Source: Adhaeribacter sp.
Lineage (GTDB): Bacteria > Bacteroidota > Bacteroidia > Cytophagales > Hymenobacteraceae
Reading direction: 5' to 3'
Assembly (NCBI GenBank): GCA_028288395.1
Contig: JAQBNV010000221.1
Location: forward strand, 1-12,895
Length of the DNA stretch: 12,895 nt
Shown here piece after piece: positions 1-7,357 of the stretch. Under the pieces are notes generated by a model, which searched no databases, had not been told where the DNA came from, and saw only the letters and a list, made by a program, of their open reading frames with translations. Numbering within the stretch: position 1 is the first letter of the stretch; every line of letters starts with the position of its first letter. Both the position numbers and the translations under genes were made by a program.

Positions 1-18
1 CGATCTTTAAATTCGCTT

Positions 19-783
19 GTGATTAATATAACAGAAAGGCATCAGCATATCCTAAATAAATTACAACGCGAAGGCCAGGTTCAGGTGCTGGACTTGGGGG
101 AAGAACTCCATGTTTCATCGGTAACCATCCGGAAGGATTTGAAACTACTCGAAGATAAAGGCTTGCTGTTCCGGACCCACGGGGGCGCTACGCAGCATAA
201 TCCCTACACCGTAGACCGGCCGGTGAATGAAAAAGAAAAGATTCAATCTGGCGAGAAAAACCGTATCGGGCTGGCAGGCGCTGCCCTGGTACAACCCAAC
301 GATTCTATTTTAATAGCCTCCGGTACAACGGTGCTGGCCCTGGCTAAAAATATTAAGCCCCAGGAAAATTTAACCGTAATTACCTCGGCGTTGCCCGTCG
401 CGTTGGAGCTGATCCGGCACCCCGCCATTGAAGTGTTGCAGTTGGGGGGCTTGTTACGAAAAAATTCTTCTTCGGTGGCTGGCCCTTATTCCGAGCGTTT
501 CCTGACTGATTTTTCGTGCAGCAAATTATTTCTGGGAGTGGATGGCATTGACCTGGAATTTGGCTTAACTACTACCAATGTAATGGAAGCGCATTTAAAC
601 CGGCAAATGATAGCTATCTCGCAAAAAACCATTGTGCTGGCCGATTCTACCAAATTTGGTAAACGCGGTTTTGGCCGCATCTGTGGCTTCGAGGATATTG
701 ATCAGGTTATTACGGACAAAGGCATCTCAGAACATATTATTAAAACGCTGGAAGGCAAGGGCGTAAAGGTGACGCTGGTGTAG
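19..783 (+). CDS. DeoR/AgaR-family transcriptional repressor
   Basis: This is a cytoplasmic DNA-binding regulator of the DeoR family, which usually represses sugar or nucleoside catabolism genes and responds to a phosphorylated sugar. The N-terminal winged helix-turn-helix covers about residues 6-57, with the family signature VSSVTIRKDLKLLEDKGLL followed by RTHGGA. The rest (about 75-235) fits the DeoRC sugar-phosphate sensor domain, including the GVDGID and LADSTKFGKRGF stretches typical of the family. The length of 254 residues is normal. The start chosen is a GTG, because the family normally begins a few residues before the ERHQ-I-L motif; the frame is open to the window edge, so a start further upstream cannot be excluded. 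No hairpin terminator is evident after it. The effector and the regulated genes cannot be told from this window. Confidence 0.9.
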   Translation: MINITERHQHILNKLQREGQVQVLDLGEELHVSSVTIRKDLKLLEDKGLLFRTHGGATQHNPYTVDRPVNEKEKIQSGEKNRIGLAGAALVQPNDSILIASGTTVLALAKNIKPQENLTVITSALPVALELIRHPAIEVLQLGGLLRKNSSSVAGPYSERFLTDFSCSKLFLGVDGIDLEFGLTTTNVMEAHLNRQMIAISQKTIVLADSTKFGKRGFGRICGFEDIDQVITDKGISEHIIKTLEGKGVKVTLV

Positions 784-991
784 TAATAGTACTTATGCCA
801 GGAAAACTGGGGCGGTTGCAAGGAAGCGTTACGATGGGAAGTAAAATATTGCACTTGCTGGTACTTAGCTGGTAACATCAGAAAGTTTTTTGGCTCATTT
901 GGCGTAACTTACCACTCGGATTGCTTTATTGTTTTTATATTTATCCGCAAAAAAAACCTATATTAACCAACCACTACAAAAATTAGAAGGA

Positions 992-3892
992 ATGAAAATA
1001 AAATGGCTAACCGCCGGCCTCGTGCTTACGGGCATATCTGCCTTTACGCTTAAAAACGATTACGGCTTAAAACTGGAGGAAATGCACTTCTCCGCTGAAA
1101 CCCAATTGTATCTGCCCGATGATTTAGAGGCTACTTTGTGGGCAGAATCGCCTAAATTCTTCAACCCGACGAACCTGGATGTGGATGCCAAGGGCCGCAT
1201 TTGGGTAACTGAAGCTGTAAATTACCGCCTCTACAACAACAAACCCCAAAGCCATTTAAACTTTCCGGAAGGTGACCGGGTGGTAATTCTGGAAGACAAG
1301 GACGGCGACGGCGTGGCCGAAACCTCGAAAGTATTTGTGCAGGACAAAGACCTGGTAGCCCCGTTAGGTATTTCGGTAATCGGCAATAAGATAATTGTAT
1401 CCAGCGCCCCTTCTATTATTGTGTATACCGATGAAAACGGCGATGACAAACCCGATAAAAAAGAAACTTTCCTGACCGGTTTTGGTGGCCTGGATCACGA
1501 TCACAGCCTGCACGCTATGTTTGCCGGCCCGGATGGTAATTATTACTTTAATGCTGGTAACGCCGGTCCTCATATTGTAACCGATAAAGCCGGCTGGACT
1601 TTGCGGGCCGGCAGTAATTATACCGGTGGCTCGCCCTACAATAAAGAAAACAAAGGCAATATGGTAAGCGACGACGGTAAAGTCTGGGTGGGTGGCATTG
1701 CGATGCGCATCAAACCCAATGGCACTGGTCTAACTGTATTGGGCCACAATTTCCGAAATTCCTACGAACTAACCCTCGACTCGTACGGTAACATGTGGCA
1801 GAACGACAACGACGACGATGGGAATAAAGGCGTACGGGTATCTTATTTGATGGAAGGCGCTAACATGGGCTACGCCAGCGCCGATGGTACCCGCCGGTGG
1901 CAAGCCGACCGCCGACCCGACCAGGAAACCATTAAAGCACACTGGCACCAGGAAGATCCGGGCGTATTGCCGCTGGGCGATAACACCGGGGCAGGTTCGC
2001 CTACCGGGGTGGCTTTTAACGAAAGCGATTTGCTCGGCGAAAAATACCGGGGCATGTTACTGGCCTGCGAGGCTGGCCGCAATGTAGTGCTGGGTTACCG
2101 GCCCGAAACCAAAGGTGCTGGCTATGCGCTGAATCGTCTTAATTTTATTACTTCTTTAAAAGAAAATGAAGTAGAAGACGCTAAAAGCCGTGCGGACGAA
2201 AACGAAAAAGCCAAATGGTTCCGCCCCAGCGATGTGGTGATTGGCGCTGACGGTGCTATTTATATTACCGACTGGTACGACAGCATGGTAGGTGGCCATC
2301 GCATGACCGATAGTACCGGCACCGGCCGCATCTACCGCATTGCCCCGAAAGGCAAAAAATTAACCACCCCAAAAATTAACCTTAAAAATACGAAAGGCCA
2401 GATTGCGGCTTTACTCAGTCCGGCGGTAAATGTGCGCAATGCCGGTTTTGTGTTATTGGCAGCCCAAGGCGATAAAGCGGTAAAAGATGTGAAGAAAATC
2501 CTCTCGGCCAGCAATCCTTACCACCGCGCCCGCGCTACCTGGTTACTGGCTAATATGGGCCCTAAAGGCATAGCCGAAGTAGAAAACCTGCTGAAAGACA
2601 GTGATCCTAATTTACGTATGACGGCGTTCCGGGCTTTGCGCCAGGTAAAACCCGATATATTGCCCTACGCCCAGATATTAAGCAAAGATCCCTCGGCAGT
2701 AGTGCGCCGCGAAGTGGCAGTAGCCCTGCGGGATATTCCGTTGGAAAAAATGCAAAATATTGCGGTTGATTTGGCTAGCCAATACGACGGCCAGGATCGT
2801 TATTACCTGGAAGCGATTGGCTTAGCCCTGACAAATAAAGAAGAAAAAATATACCCGGTACTGCAGGCCCAATTAGGCGGCGAGCCGCTGAGCTGGAATC
2901 CGCGCTTTACCGACCTGGCTTGGCGTTTGCACCCCAAAGCAGCGATTCCGGCCCTGAAACAGCGTGCCGGCGCAGCCGGGTTATCCGATGACCAACGGCA
3001 AAAAGCAATAGTGGCTTTAGGTTTTGTGAAAGACCAGAGCGCCGTAGATGCCATGGCCGAATTGATGGCAAGCAACGTGAAAGGCGTAAAAGACCAGGCC
3101 ATTTGGTGGCTTAACTACCGCAAAGCCAACGATTGGAGTGCCTTTACCATGCCGGCTGACCTGCCGGCGCCACCCGTTACCATCAGCCCCGAAATGCAGC
3201 GGCACATGCTGGGCATGAAAAACCGTTTACTGAATAACGAAACAACGGCAGCCGATAAAATTACGGCCGCCACGGCCATGGCCAAAGACAAAACCGGCGG
3301 CGAAATGCTGATTGGTTTAGCCGCCGAAAAGAAGCTTTCGCCCGAAATAATAGCCGCGGTGAGCAACGAAATATTTACCAATCCGGATCAGTCGGTGCGG
3401 GTACTGGCCAGCGATTATTTTAAAAAGCCCGGCGGTACTACCGCTTTGTCTATCCCTAAAATTGCCAAGATGCCTGGCGAGGTGGTAAAAGGAAAAGCCG
3501 TATTCCAGAGCAAGTGTACCGCCTGCCACCGGGTGGGTAAAGATGGCAACGACATTGGCCCCGAATTAAGCGTTATTGGTAAAAAGTTCGAGAAAAACGG
3601 CTTACTCGATGCAATTGTAAACCCCAGCGCCGGCATGGCCTTTGGGTATGAGTCGTGGCTGATTACGAAAAAAGACGGCACCACGGCTTCCGGTTTTCTG
3701 CAGGCCGATGGCGAAACGTTGGTGTTGAAAGGCATGGGCGGCCAGACCTATAATATCAAAGCGGCCGACATCGCTACCCGCAAACAGTTTTCGACGAGTA
3801 TTATGCCGGAACCAACGGCGCTGGGCTTAACCGAGAAAGATTTGGCCAACTTATCGGCTTACCTGCTAACCCTTAAAACAGATAAAAATTAA
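992..3892 (+). CDS. PVC-type heme-binding membrane-bound dehydrogenase-like protein
   Basis: This is an exported protein of the 'PVC-type heme-binding CxxCH' group (dehydrogenase-like propeller plus cytochrome c), presumed to act in the periplasm or at a membrane. The true substrate is unknown for most of these proteins; sugar-related oxidation is a common guess. From the ATG at 992 it has 966 residues. A signal peptide or anchor covers residues 1 to about 20 (KIK, then a hydrophobic run). A beta-propeller/dehydrogenase-like region spans about 40-490, with repeated acidic loops such as EDKDGDGV and DENGDD. A helical, HEAT-like region spans about 495-800. A C-terminal cytochrome c domain has the heme site CTACH at 842-846 and a likely Met ligand in the SIMPEPTALGL segment. 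The frame is open from an ATG at 929, but starting at 992 puts the signal peptide at the N-terminus, and a purine-rich AGAAGGA directly precedes it. A strong terminator follows, so it seems to be the end of its transcript. Confidence 0.88.
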   Translation: MKIKWLTAGLVLTGISAFTLKNDYGLKLEEMHFSAETQLYLPDDLEATLWAESPKFFNPTNLDVDAKGRIWVTEAVNYRLYNNKPQSHLNFPEGDRVVILEDKDGDGVAETSKVFVQDKDLVAPLGISVIGNKIIVSSAPSIIVYTDENGDDKPDKKETFLTGFGGLDHDHSLHAMFAGPDGNYYFNAGNAGPHIVTDKAGWTLRAGSNYTGGSPYNKENKGNMVSDDGKVWVGGIAMRIKPNGTGLTVLGHNFRNSYELTLDSYGNMWQNDNDDDGNKGVRVSYLMEGANMGYASADGTRRWQADRRPDQETIKAHWHQEDPGVLPLGDNTGAGSPTGVAFNESDLLGEKYRGMLLACEAGRNVVLGYRPETKGAGYALNRLNFITSLKENEVEDAKSRADENEKAKWFRPSDVVIGADGAIYITDWYDSMVGGHRMTDSTGTGRIYRIAPKGKKLTTPKINLKNTKGQIAALLSPAVNVRNAGFVLLAAQGDKAVKDVKKILSASNPYHRARATWLLANMGPKGIAEVENLLKDSDPNLRMTAFRALRQVKPDILPYAQILSKDPSAVVRREVAVALRDIPLEKMQNIAVDLASQYDGQDRYYLEAIGLALTNKEEKIYPVLQAQLGGEPLSWNPRFTDLAWRLHPKAAIPALKQRAGAAGLSDDQRQKAIVALGFVKDQSAVDAMAELMASNVKGVKDQAIWWLNYRKANDWSAFTMPADLPAPPVTISPEMQRHMLGMKNRLLNNETTAADKITAATAMAKDKTGGEMLIGLAAEKKLSPEIIAAVSNEIFTNPDQSVRVLASDYFKKPGGTTALSIPKIAKMPGEVVKGKAVFQSKCTACHRVGKDGNDIGPELSVIGKKFEKNGLLDAIVNPSAGMAFGYESWLITKKDGTTASGFLQADGETLVLKGMGGQTYNIKAADIATRKQFSTSIMPEPTALGLTEKDLANLSAYLLTLKTDKN

Positions 3893-3920
3893 AGTAAAGT
3901 ATTAAGGTGTATTCTGCTAC

Positions 3921-3963
3921 ATCCCCGTTTCGGCTGTTTTAACAGTCGGAGCGGGGATTTTTT
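3921..3963 (+). terminator. Rho-independent terminator after the heme-binding dehydrogenase gene
   Basis: The arms 3921-3937 and 3942-3958 form a 17-bp stem with three G-U pairs in RNA and a 4-base loop (TTTA). Five further T residues follow (3959-3963). It lies 28 bases after the stop codon, so it should end the upstream transcript. Confidence 0.88.
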
Positions 3964-4065
3964 CGGAACGGCCCGAAATCAAAGTTGAAAACCGAAAGAA
4001 GAAAAGCCAATAGTAATACCATTTCACTTTACTACCTGCCGTAAAGTTGACCTAAAAAGGGAAGC

Positions 4066-4097
4066 AAACCCGGTAGGTTTCAAAACCTACCGGGTTT
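4066..4097. repeat. Perfect 15-bp palindrome (intergenic hairpin)
   Basis: AAACCCGGTAGGTTT (4066-4080) and its exact reverse complement AAACCTACCGGGTTT (4083-4097) are separated by only two bases (CA). No T run follows on either strand, so it is not a classic terminator. A perfect GC-centred hairpin in a gene-free stretch fits a dispersed, REP-like intergenic palindrome, but no second copy lies in this window. Confidence 0.8.
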
Positions 4098-4183
4098 AAG
4101 TTACATGCAGTATGGCCGCTTGTTCATGCGATTTGGTATAAGTAGATGGACATAAATAATAATATAAATACAGCTTTACTATT

Positions 4184-4249
4184 CTGTCATTCCCAAAGAT
4201 TCTTCTGGGTTACTTAAATATCAATGAGAATATTCCTTCAGTGTGACAG
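4184..4249. repeat. Paired inverted arms of a dispersed GTCATTCC-type repeat
   Basis: The element begins CTGTCATTCCC and ends with TGACAG, so its tips are inverted copies. The right arm read on the - strand (CTGTCACACTGAAGGAATAT) resembles the left arm (CTGTCATTCCCAAAGATTCT), with gaps. A third related arm lies at 6366-6389 in the opposite orientation to the left arm. This points to a short intergenic repeat family used singly and in inverted pairs. Confidence 0.5.
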
Positions 4250-4589
4250 GCGGGAATTTATATCTTTTATTTGTCTGGCCTACTTAACTACCCGCCGCTT
4301 CGCTCAGGTGCCGGAAAGCAAATTGCCTAAATATTGGTGGTGCCGGTTTTATAGTAAGAATGCAGCTGCCGGCTTTAAATAATAAGAAATATTGCCGAAC
4401 TGGGCGCCTTCCGGAAAATCTTTATTTAAATCCATATTGGTAAGTGCCTGCAAAATAGAGGAACCCGTTACCGGGAAGCGAAAAGTCCGTATAAGGGAAA
4501 TCTTTTCTGTAATCGCGCCGGATTAAATGATTAGCGGCCTGCCAGTATAAACGATTAACTTGCGCGAAAAACCGCCAAAATATTAATGC

Positions 4590-5858
4590 ATGAACAACCC
4601 TAAAATTCCGCTGGCCGAACGGATGCGGCCGCATACCCTCGACCAGTTTGCCGGCCAGAAACACCTGGTAGGCGAGAAGGGAATTCTCCGTCGTTACCTC
4701 GATTCCGGCATGATTCCGTCAATGATTTTATGGGGGCCACCAGGAGTAGGCAAAACCACGCTGGCTAATATTATAGCTTCGCAACTAAAACTGCCTTTTA
4801 CGGCCCTAAGCGCGATTAATGCCGGGGTGAAAGATGTACGCGAGGTGATCGAAAAAGCGCGGACCCGGCCCGGTACCATCCTGTTTATCGACGAAATTCA
4901 CCGGTTCAGCAAGTCGCAGCAAGATGCGCTGTTGGGAGCCGTGGAAAAAGGAGTTATTACGCTAATCGGTGCCACCACCGAAAACCCCTCTTTCGAGGTT
5001 ATTTCGGCATTGCTTTCGCGGTCGCAGGTTTACGTGTTACAGCACCTGTCCAAAGCGGAACTCATCGATTTGGTAGATAAAGCAATAGCGGAAGATGAAT
5101 ACCTGAAAAAGAAAACCATCCGGGTAGAGGAGTACGAAGCTTTGCTGATGTTATCGGGCGGTGACGCCCGCAAACTCCTGAACCTACTCGATATTGTGGT
5201 AGAAGGGTCTAATGCCGATGAACTGGTTATCACCAATGCATTTGTGCAGGAAATGGCTCAGCAGCACATTGCCATTTACGATAAATCCGGCGAGATGCAC
5301 TACGATATTATTTCGGCCTTTATTAAATCGATGCGCGGCAGCGACCCCAATGCGGCGCTCTACTGGCTGGCCCGGATGATAGAAGGCGGCGAAGATCCTA
5401 AGTTTATTGCCCGCCGGATGCTGATTATGGCTTCGGAAGATATTGGCAATGCAAACCCCACGGCGCTGGTGATTGCCAATGCCTGTTTTCAGTCGGTGCA
5501 GGTAATTGGTTACCCCGAGAGCAATATTATCTTATCGCAGGCGGCAGTTTACCTGGCTACCTCGCCTAAAAGCAATTCGTCGTACATGGCCATTTGGGCC
5601 GCGCAGGAATTGGTAAAACAAACCGGCAATTTGCCCGTGCCACTGCCCTTGCGCAATGCGCCCTCGAAATTAATGAAAGAGCTGGGTTACGGCAAAAACT
5701 ACAAATACGCCCACGATTACGAACAGAATTTTGTACCCCAGGAATTTCTGCCGGAGCAGATTCAGCATAAAAAGCTATTTGACCCCGGCAACAACCCCCG
5801 CGAAAACGAAATGCGCAGAAACCTTCGCCAGTGGTGGGGCGATAAATATGGCTATTAG
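4590..5858 (+). CDS. rarA: Replication-associated recombination protein A (AAA+ ATPase)
   Basis: RarA (MgsA; related to eukaryotic WRNIP1) is a cytoplasmic AAA+ ATPase of the clamp-loader class that acts at stalled replication forks with SSB. The start MNNPKIPLAERMRPHTLDQFAGQ is typical of the family. Walker A is GPPGVGKT at residues 49-56, Walker B ILFIDEIH at 97-104, sensor 1 IGATTENPS at 126-134, and the sensor 2 segment GGDARKLLNLLD is near 190-201. The C-terminal half has the RarA oligomerisation region, with SMRGSDPNAALYWLARM and the conserved ARRMLIMASEDIG. The length of 422 residues is normal, with no defects. It appears to be transcribed alone: the next gene on this strand is far away, and the sequence after the stop is repeat-rich. 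Confidence 0.96.
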   Translation: MNNPKIPLAERMRPHTLDQFAGQKHLVGEKGILRRYLDSGMIPSMILWGPPGVGKTTLANIIASQLKLPFTALSAINAGVKDVREVIEKARTRPGTILFIDEIHRFSKSQQDALLGAVEKGVITLIGATTENPSFEVISALLSRSQVYVLQHLSKAELIDLVDKAIAEDEYLKKKTIRVEEYEALLMLSGGDARKLLNLLDIVVEGSNADELVITNAFVQEMAQQHIAIYDKSGEMHYDIISAFIKSMRGSDPNAALYWLARMIEGGEDPKFIARRMLIMASEDIGNANPTALVIANACFQSVQVIGYPESNIILSQAAVYLATSPKSNSSYMAIWAAQELVKQTGNLPVPLPLRNAPSKLMKELGYGKNYKYAHDYEQNFVPQEFLPEQIQHKKLFDPGNNPRENEMRRNLRQWWGDKYGY

Positions 5859-5934
5859 CCGGTAAGGAATATTTTATAAATAATCATTATAAGCTAAATG
5901 GGTGCACGACAAATTGCATTAAAAATTTGTAATA

Positions 5935-5969
5935 CTTCCCCTCGGTCGGTGCCCTCACCGACCGAAAGA
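5935..5969 (+). repeat. Hairpin repeat, left copy
   Basis: The core TCGGTCGGTG (5942-5951) and CACCGACCGA (5956-5965) form a perfect 10-bp stem around the loop CCCT. The 35-bp unit recurs inverted at 6062-6096 with three differences, all C/T. Confidence 0.8.
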
Positions 5970-6061
5970 TAAACTTTTACTCCCGTACAACTTTTTATCT
6001 TCCTGCGGGACCTCTACTATATAGATGCATTTATTTCCCCTCTTTCTTAGGCTAGCTTACT

Positions 6062-6096
6062 TCTTTCGGTCGGTGAAGGCACCAACCGAGGGAAAG
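6062..6096 (-). repeat. Hairpin repeat, right copy (inverted)
   Basis: This is the inverted partner of 5935-5969. Its stem is TCGGTCGGTG (6066-6075) with CACCAACCGA (6080-6089), loop AAGG, with one mismatched pair. The two copies face each other across 92 bases, an arrangement like paired REP sequences, and could also fold together into one long stem. Confidence 0.75.
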
Positions 6097-6365
6097 ATGG
6101 GCGTATCACAAAGGGAATTAAAAGCTTTTTCTCTTATGGGTCAATTAAGCGACAAGACGATGTATAAAAATACGGTTTGTGCAGTTTGTCGTACACCCGG
6201 CTAAAGTCAGGAAAAATTTAAGCTAAGTATTTTATTATACCAAATAGCATAAACCACCTGTCCTTCTTAAAAGGGGAAAGTCGCAGCATGCCAAAAGAAT
6301 CTACTGTTAAACCATAATTCAGGTAACAAAGCAGAATAAGTTAGTTGCCTGTATTGGTTTTTAAT

Positions 6366-6389
6366 CAGAAGATTCCCTTCGGGAATGAC
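6366..6389 (-). repeat. GTCATTCCC-type dispersed repeat arm
   Basis: Read on the - strand it begins GTCATTCCCGAAGGGAATCT and resembles the left arm of the 4184-4249 element. It contains a 6-bp hairpin (ATTCCC/GGGAAT, loop TTC). Confidence 0.45.
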
Positions 6390-6497
6390 CAACCCTGACT
6401 TTTGCCGTCTTTATAAATGTTCGATTGATGGGGATTCACCAGTTTTGTTATATAATAAACCGGGAATACTTCGCATTACTAACGTAGAGATGAAATC

Positions 6498-6531
6498 ATA
6501 ATAACTACCCCGACGGGAGGGCAGTTATTAT
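6498..6531 (-). terminator. Possible terminator downstream of the truncated rclC
   Basis: The arms ATAATAACTACCC (6498-6510) and GGGCAGTTATTAT (6519-6531) pair over 13 positions with one A/C mismatch, loop of 8. It lies about 45 bases past the stop of the - strand DUF417 gene. The T run after it on the - strand is short and broken (GATTTC), so termination is only likely, not certain. Confidence 0.4.
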
Positions 6532-6575
6532 TGGCGTGTCCTGAATATTTCGGCAAGGGCTTTTATTTACTTCCC

Positions 6576-6905
6576 TTACGCCCTGGCATAAGCAACCGGT
6601 TTGGCAGCTTTCAGCAGGGACTTGGCGGCATCTGCGGCCACTACCAGGCCACCGGCCGCCATAATAATATCTTTGATAACGAGCCTCCCGGCTCCGGAAA
6701 GGTAGGGAAAGCCGTAATCAGGGCCGCCTAAATTAGGTACATACACTTCCGGAGTGGTAATCAGAAACGAAAGCGTTACGATAGACATCCCGAAAGTGAG
6801 TAAACCGCCCAGCAAACCCAGCTTGGCGTTAAAAATACCCGCCAGGGTCAGGAGCCCGATAAGGATAATGACACCACCCAGACCAGAGGAGAAAATATAG
6901 GTCAT
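6576..6905 (-). pseudogene. rclC: 5'-truncated RclC/YkgB (DUF417) membrane protein
   Basis: The 109 residues match the C-terminal half of the DUF417 family, known from E. coli RclC, an inner-membrane protein linked to resistance to reactive chlorine. The hallmark segments are GLLGGLLTFGMSIVTLSFLITTPE and GFPYLSGAGRLVIKD, and three hydrophobic stretches look like membrane helices (about 8-24, 29-50, 76-93). Full members have about 190 residues; here the similarity begins at the first methionine, at the point matching roughly residue 85-90 of RclC, and an in-frame stop lies 13 codons upstream. The first helix and extracytoplasmic loop are therefore missing. It is most simply the remnant of a truncated gene, although a short translated product is possible. 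No rclA or rclB-like gene is nearby. Confidence 0.7.
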
Positions 6906-6937
6906 GTTGTTGGGCAGGATAATTTTAAGTGGTTTAT

Positions 6938-7189
6938 CTATTTAGAGCGTATTGGCTGGGGATATTTTCTAATTTCTTCTGGCGTCATAGGCCTATCAGT
7001 AACTATGACAATGGTATCATTTGGATTTGTTGATCTTTTCATTGCCTCCTCAAGTAATTTTGTCTCTTTATTCTTTCTTTTAGTTTCTTGTAAAGTATCG
7101 TTACAAGAAGTCAATGAAAGTGTAATTATAATAGGAATAAAGGCTAAAAAATTTATCGTGTTCTTAATTGTAAATATCTTTTTGGCCAT
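6938..7189 (-). CDS. Small putative lipoprotein
   Basis: I do not recognise this 83-residue protein. It starts MAKKIF, has a hydrophobic stretch at about residues 12-28, and a lipobox-like LTSC with Cys at 29, so it may be exported and lipid-anchored. The mature part is charged, with a Lys/Glu-rich helix-like segment (30-50), then TIVIVTDRPMTPEEIRKYP. The stop lies 32 bases before the start of the truncated rclC on the same strand. Base use is more AT-rich than in the housekeeping genes, suggesting acquired DNA. The signal sequence argues for a real gene, but without a known family this is a moderate call. Confidence 0.5.
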   Translation of the reverse strand: MAKKIFTIKNTINFLAFIPIIITLSLTSCNDTLQETKRKNKETKLLEEAMKRSTNPNDTIVIVTDRPMTPEEIRKYPQPIRSK

Positions 7190-7357
7190 GATAATATTAT
7201 TTTAGGGTTAAAAGATTAAAATATTCCATAAGTTTTATTTAAGGATGATAACATGTTTAAATTCCATAAATAAATTGTTTTTTATTCTGACTAACGTTCC
7301 TGATTATTCCAGAACATCAAATTATTGCAAAACCTAAGTCTTGTGGTTTAAGGTCTA

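Larger units (their letters stand above)
3964..4589. other. Gene-free stretch with repeats before rarA
   Basis: I find no convincing gene here. It holds a perfect palindrome (4066-4097) and a pair of inverted dispersed-repeat arms (4184-4249), described separately. On the - strand between about 4349 and 4560, two short overlapping frames read plausibly as protein: one ends ...GNGFLYFAGTYQYGFK before a stop near 4422, the other contains DLNKDFPEGAQFGN and stops at 4349-4351. They could be the frameshifted remains of a decayed gene, but I recognise no family. The promoter of rarA must lie in the last part, but no clear motif stands out. Confidence 0.5.
5899..6199. mobile_element. Putative MITE-like non-autonomous element
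   Basis: The ends are imperfect inverted repeats: GGGTGCACGACAAATTGCA at 5900-5918 versus the reverse complement of 6180-6198, with two differences in 19. The 6-bp sequence GCTAAA lies directly outside both ends (5893-5898 and 6200-6205), as expected of a target-site duplication. Inside are two further inverted copies of a 35-bp hairpin repeat (5935-5969 and 6062-6096). There is no transposase gene, so any movement would need one supplied in trans. Terminal repeats plus duplication fit a miniature inverted-repeat element; a family match has not been made. Confidence 0.55.
5859..6575. other. Gene-free stretch downstream of rarA
   Basis: No conserved gene is visible. It holds a MITE-like element (5899-6199), a GTCATTCCC-type repeat arm (6366-6389) and a hairpin at 6498-6531. 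A 35-codon frame at 6097-6204 ends inside the element and contains CAVC; it matches nothing I know and is probably chance. The stretch at 6210-6360 shows no structure that I can name. Confidence 0.5.

Noticed and set aside
929..991. N-terminal extension of the heme-binding protein from the ATG at 929
   Set aside because: It would bury the signal peptide 21 residues inside; the ATG at 992 is better placed.
3017..3735. Several - strand frames under the cytochrome-containing gene
   Set aside because: They overlap each other and the well-supported + strand protein, with no recognisable domains.
4422..4664. 80-codon open frame on the - strand across the rarA start
   Set aside because: Its N-terminal part is antisense to the well-supported rarA start and it has no family; only the possible remnant outside rarA is kept as a weak note.
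6097..6204. 35-codon frame with CAVC near the right end of the MITE-like element
   Set aside because: Too short, no known family, and its end lies in the terminal repeat; likely chance.
6531..6731. 66-codon + strand frame
   Set aside because: It is opposite the clearly homologous DUF417 coding sequence and is composed of unlikely protein sequence.
7005..7205. 66-codon hydrophobic + strand frame
   Set aside because: It is the complement of the lipoprotein gene; hydrophobicity comes from AT-rich antisense codons.
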